Part shown: positions 63,856 to 64,000 of the stretch, piece by piece
How positions within the stretch are numbered: the stretch's first letter is position 1
Layout of the letters: each line of letters begins with the position of its first letter
DNA from: Isochrysis galbana
Taxonomy: Eukaryota > Haptophyta > Isochrysidales > Isochrysidaceae
Direction of reading: 5' to 3'
Length of the DNA: 64,000 bases
NCBI GenBank assembly: GCA_018136815.1
Contig: CM030934.1
Location: forward strand, 6,713,373-6,777,372
Notes under the pieces: model-generated
What the model saw: only the letters and a program-made list of their open reading frames with translations
Databases searched by the model: none
Told to the model about the DNA's origin: nothing
Made by a program: the position numbers and the translations under genes

Positions 63856-64000
63856 ATGAGCAACGAGGTCAAAGATGAAGCGGTTGAAGCGGCCCCCGCG
63901 GTGCAGGTGAGTCTGGAGCCGCTTGTGCTCGTCGCCGGCGAGACATACCAAGTGCGAGACCAGCTGAAGGCCATCGGAGGAGGGACGTGGTGCAAACCGC
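63856..64000 (+). CDS. 5' end of a gene running off the window
   Basis: The ATG at 63856 opens a frame (MSNEVKDEAVEAAPAVQ, then VSLEPLVLVAGETYQVRDQL, KAIGGGTWCKP) that is still open at position 64000, giving 48 residues. GETYQVRDQLKAIGGGTW resembles a small motif of the form Y-x-V-[KR]-[DE]-x-L-K-x-[IL]-G-G-x-W found in various nucleic-acid-related proteins. The rest lies outside the window. No function is assigned. 63381-63855 holds only AT-richer sequence with presumed promoter. Confidence 0.55.
   Translation, partial: MSNEVKDEAVEAAPAVQVSLEPLVLVAGETYQVRDQLKAIGGGTWCKP

Overview
The window is nuclear DNA of a unicellular eukaryote. It has GT-AG introns, a Ty1/copia relic, 8-bp target-site duplications, an IP3-receptor-type calcium channel and an SFI1-like centrin-binding protein. 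Genes are GC-rich with few, short introns, mostly phase 0 and often of the form CAG|GTG. A KOW-like module found in algal proteins, a CmcJ/NvfI-type oxygenase and a small protein with a signal-peptide-plus-transit-like N terminus fit an alga with a secondary red-type plastid, perhaps a haptophyte or photosynthetic stramenopile. The lineage is inference and is not fixed by the sequence. A run of 100 N (42901-43000) shows this is a draft scaffold.

Layout. 1-10435 (-): a five-exon IP3R/RyR-superfamily channel, open at the left edge. 11600-16639 (-): a secreted ectodomain fused to a PqiA-like membrane region. 17732-18680: one repeat split by another, with a 16-bp duplication. 18913-23967 (+): an intronless SFI1-repeat protein. 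24.3-31 kb: an accessory region of unknown ORFs, some visibly poorer in GC and virus- or transposon-like, one split between two frames. 31-32.5 kb: a palindrome, a 372-bp MITE and repeat fragments. 32993-34888 (-): a GT31-type glycosyltransferase. 36798-38979 (+): an F-box/WD40-like protein. 39-41 kb: retroelement leader and repeats. 41877-42368 (-): a small putative plastid protein. 43634-44725 (-): a CmcJ/NvfI-like oxygenase. 46.4-48.7 kb: a copia RNase H relic and a hAT-like element inserted inside another repeat. 49193-49500 (-): Cmc1. 50363-51340 (+): protein phosphatase 1. 52-54 kb: retroelement leader, tRNA-like head and minisatellites. 55248-56754 (+): a Zn2Cys6 protein. 57863-59029 (-) and 59867-61549 (+): COQ5 and PUS3, head to head. 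62812-63378 (-): a cytochrome-b561-like fragment between inverted repeats. 63856-end (+): the start of another gene.

The host genes are unrelated housekeeping or signalling genes (calcium release, phosphatase signalling, ubiquinone and COX biogenesis, tRNA modification, centrin fibres, glycosylation) and do not form a pathway. Common traits are pyrimidine- or purine-rich tracts next to start codons and recurring repeat modules between genes.

Most of the exon structures below were worked out by hand from splice motifs, frame continuity and family conservation. No search or alignment was run. Comparisons with human or bacterial family members rest on general knowledge of those families.
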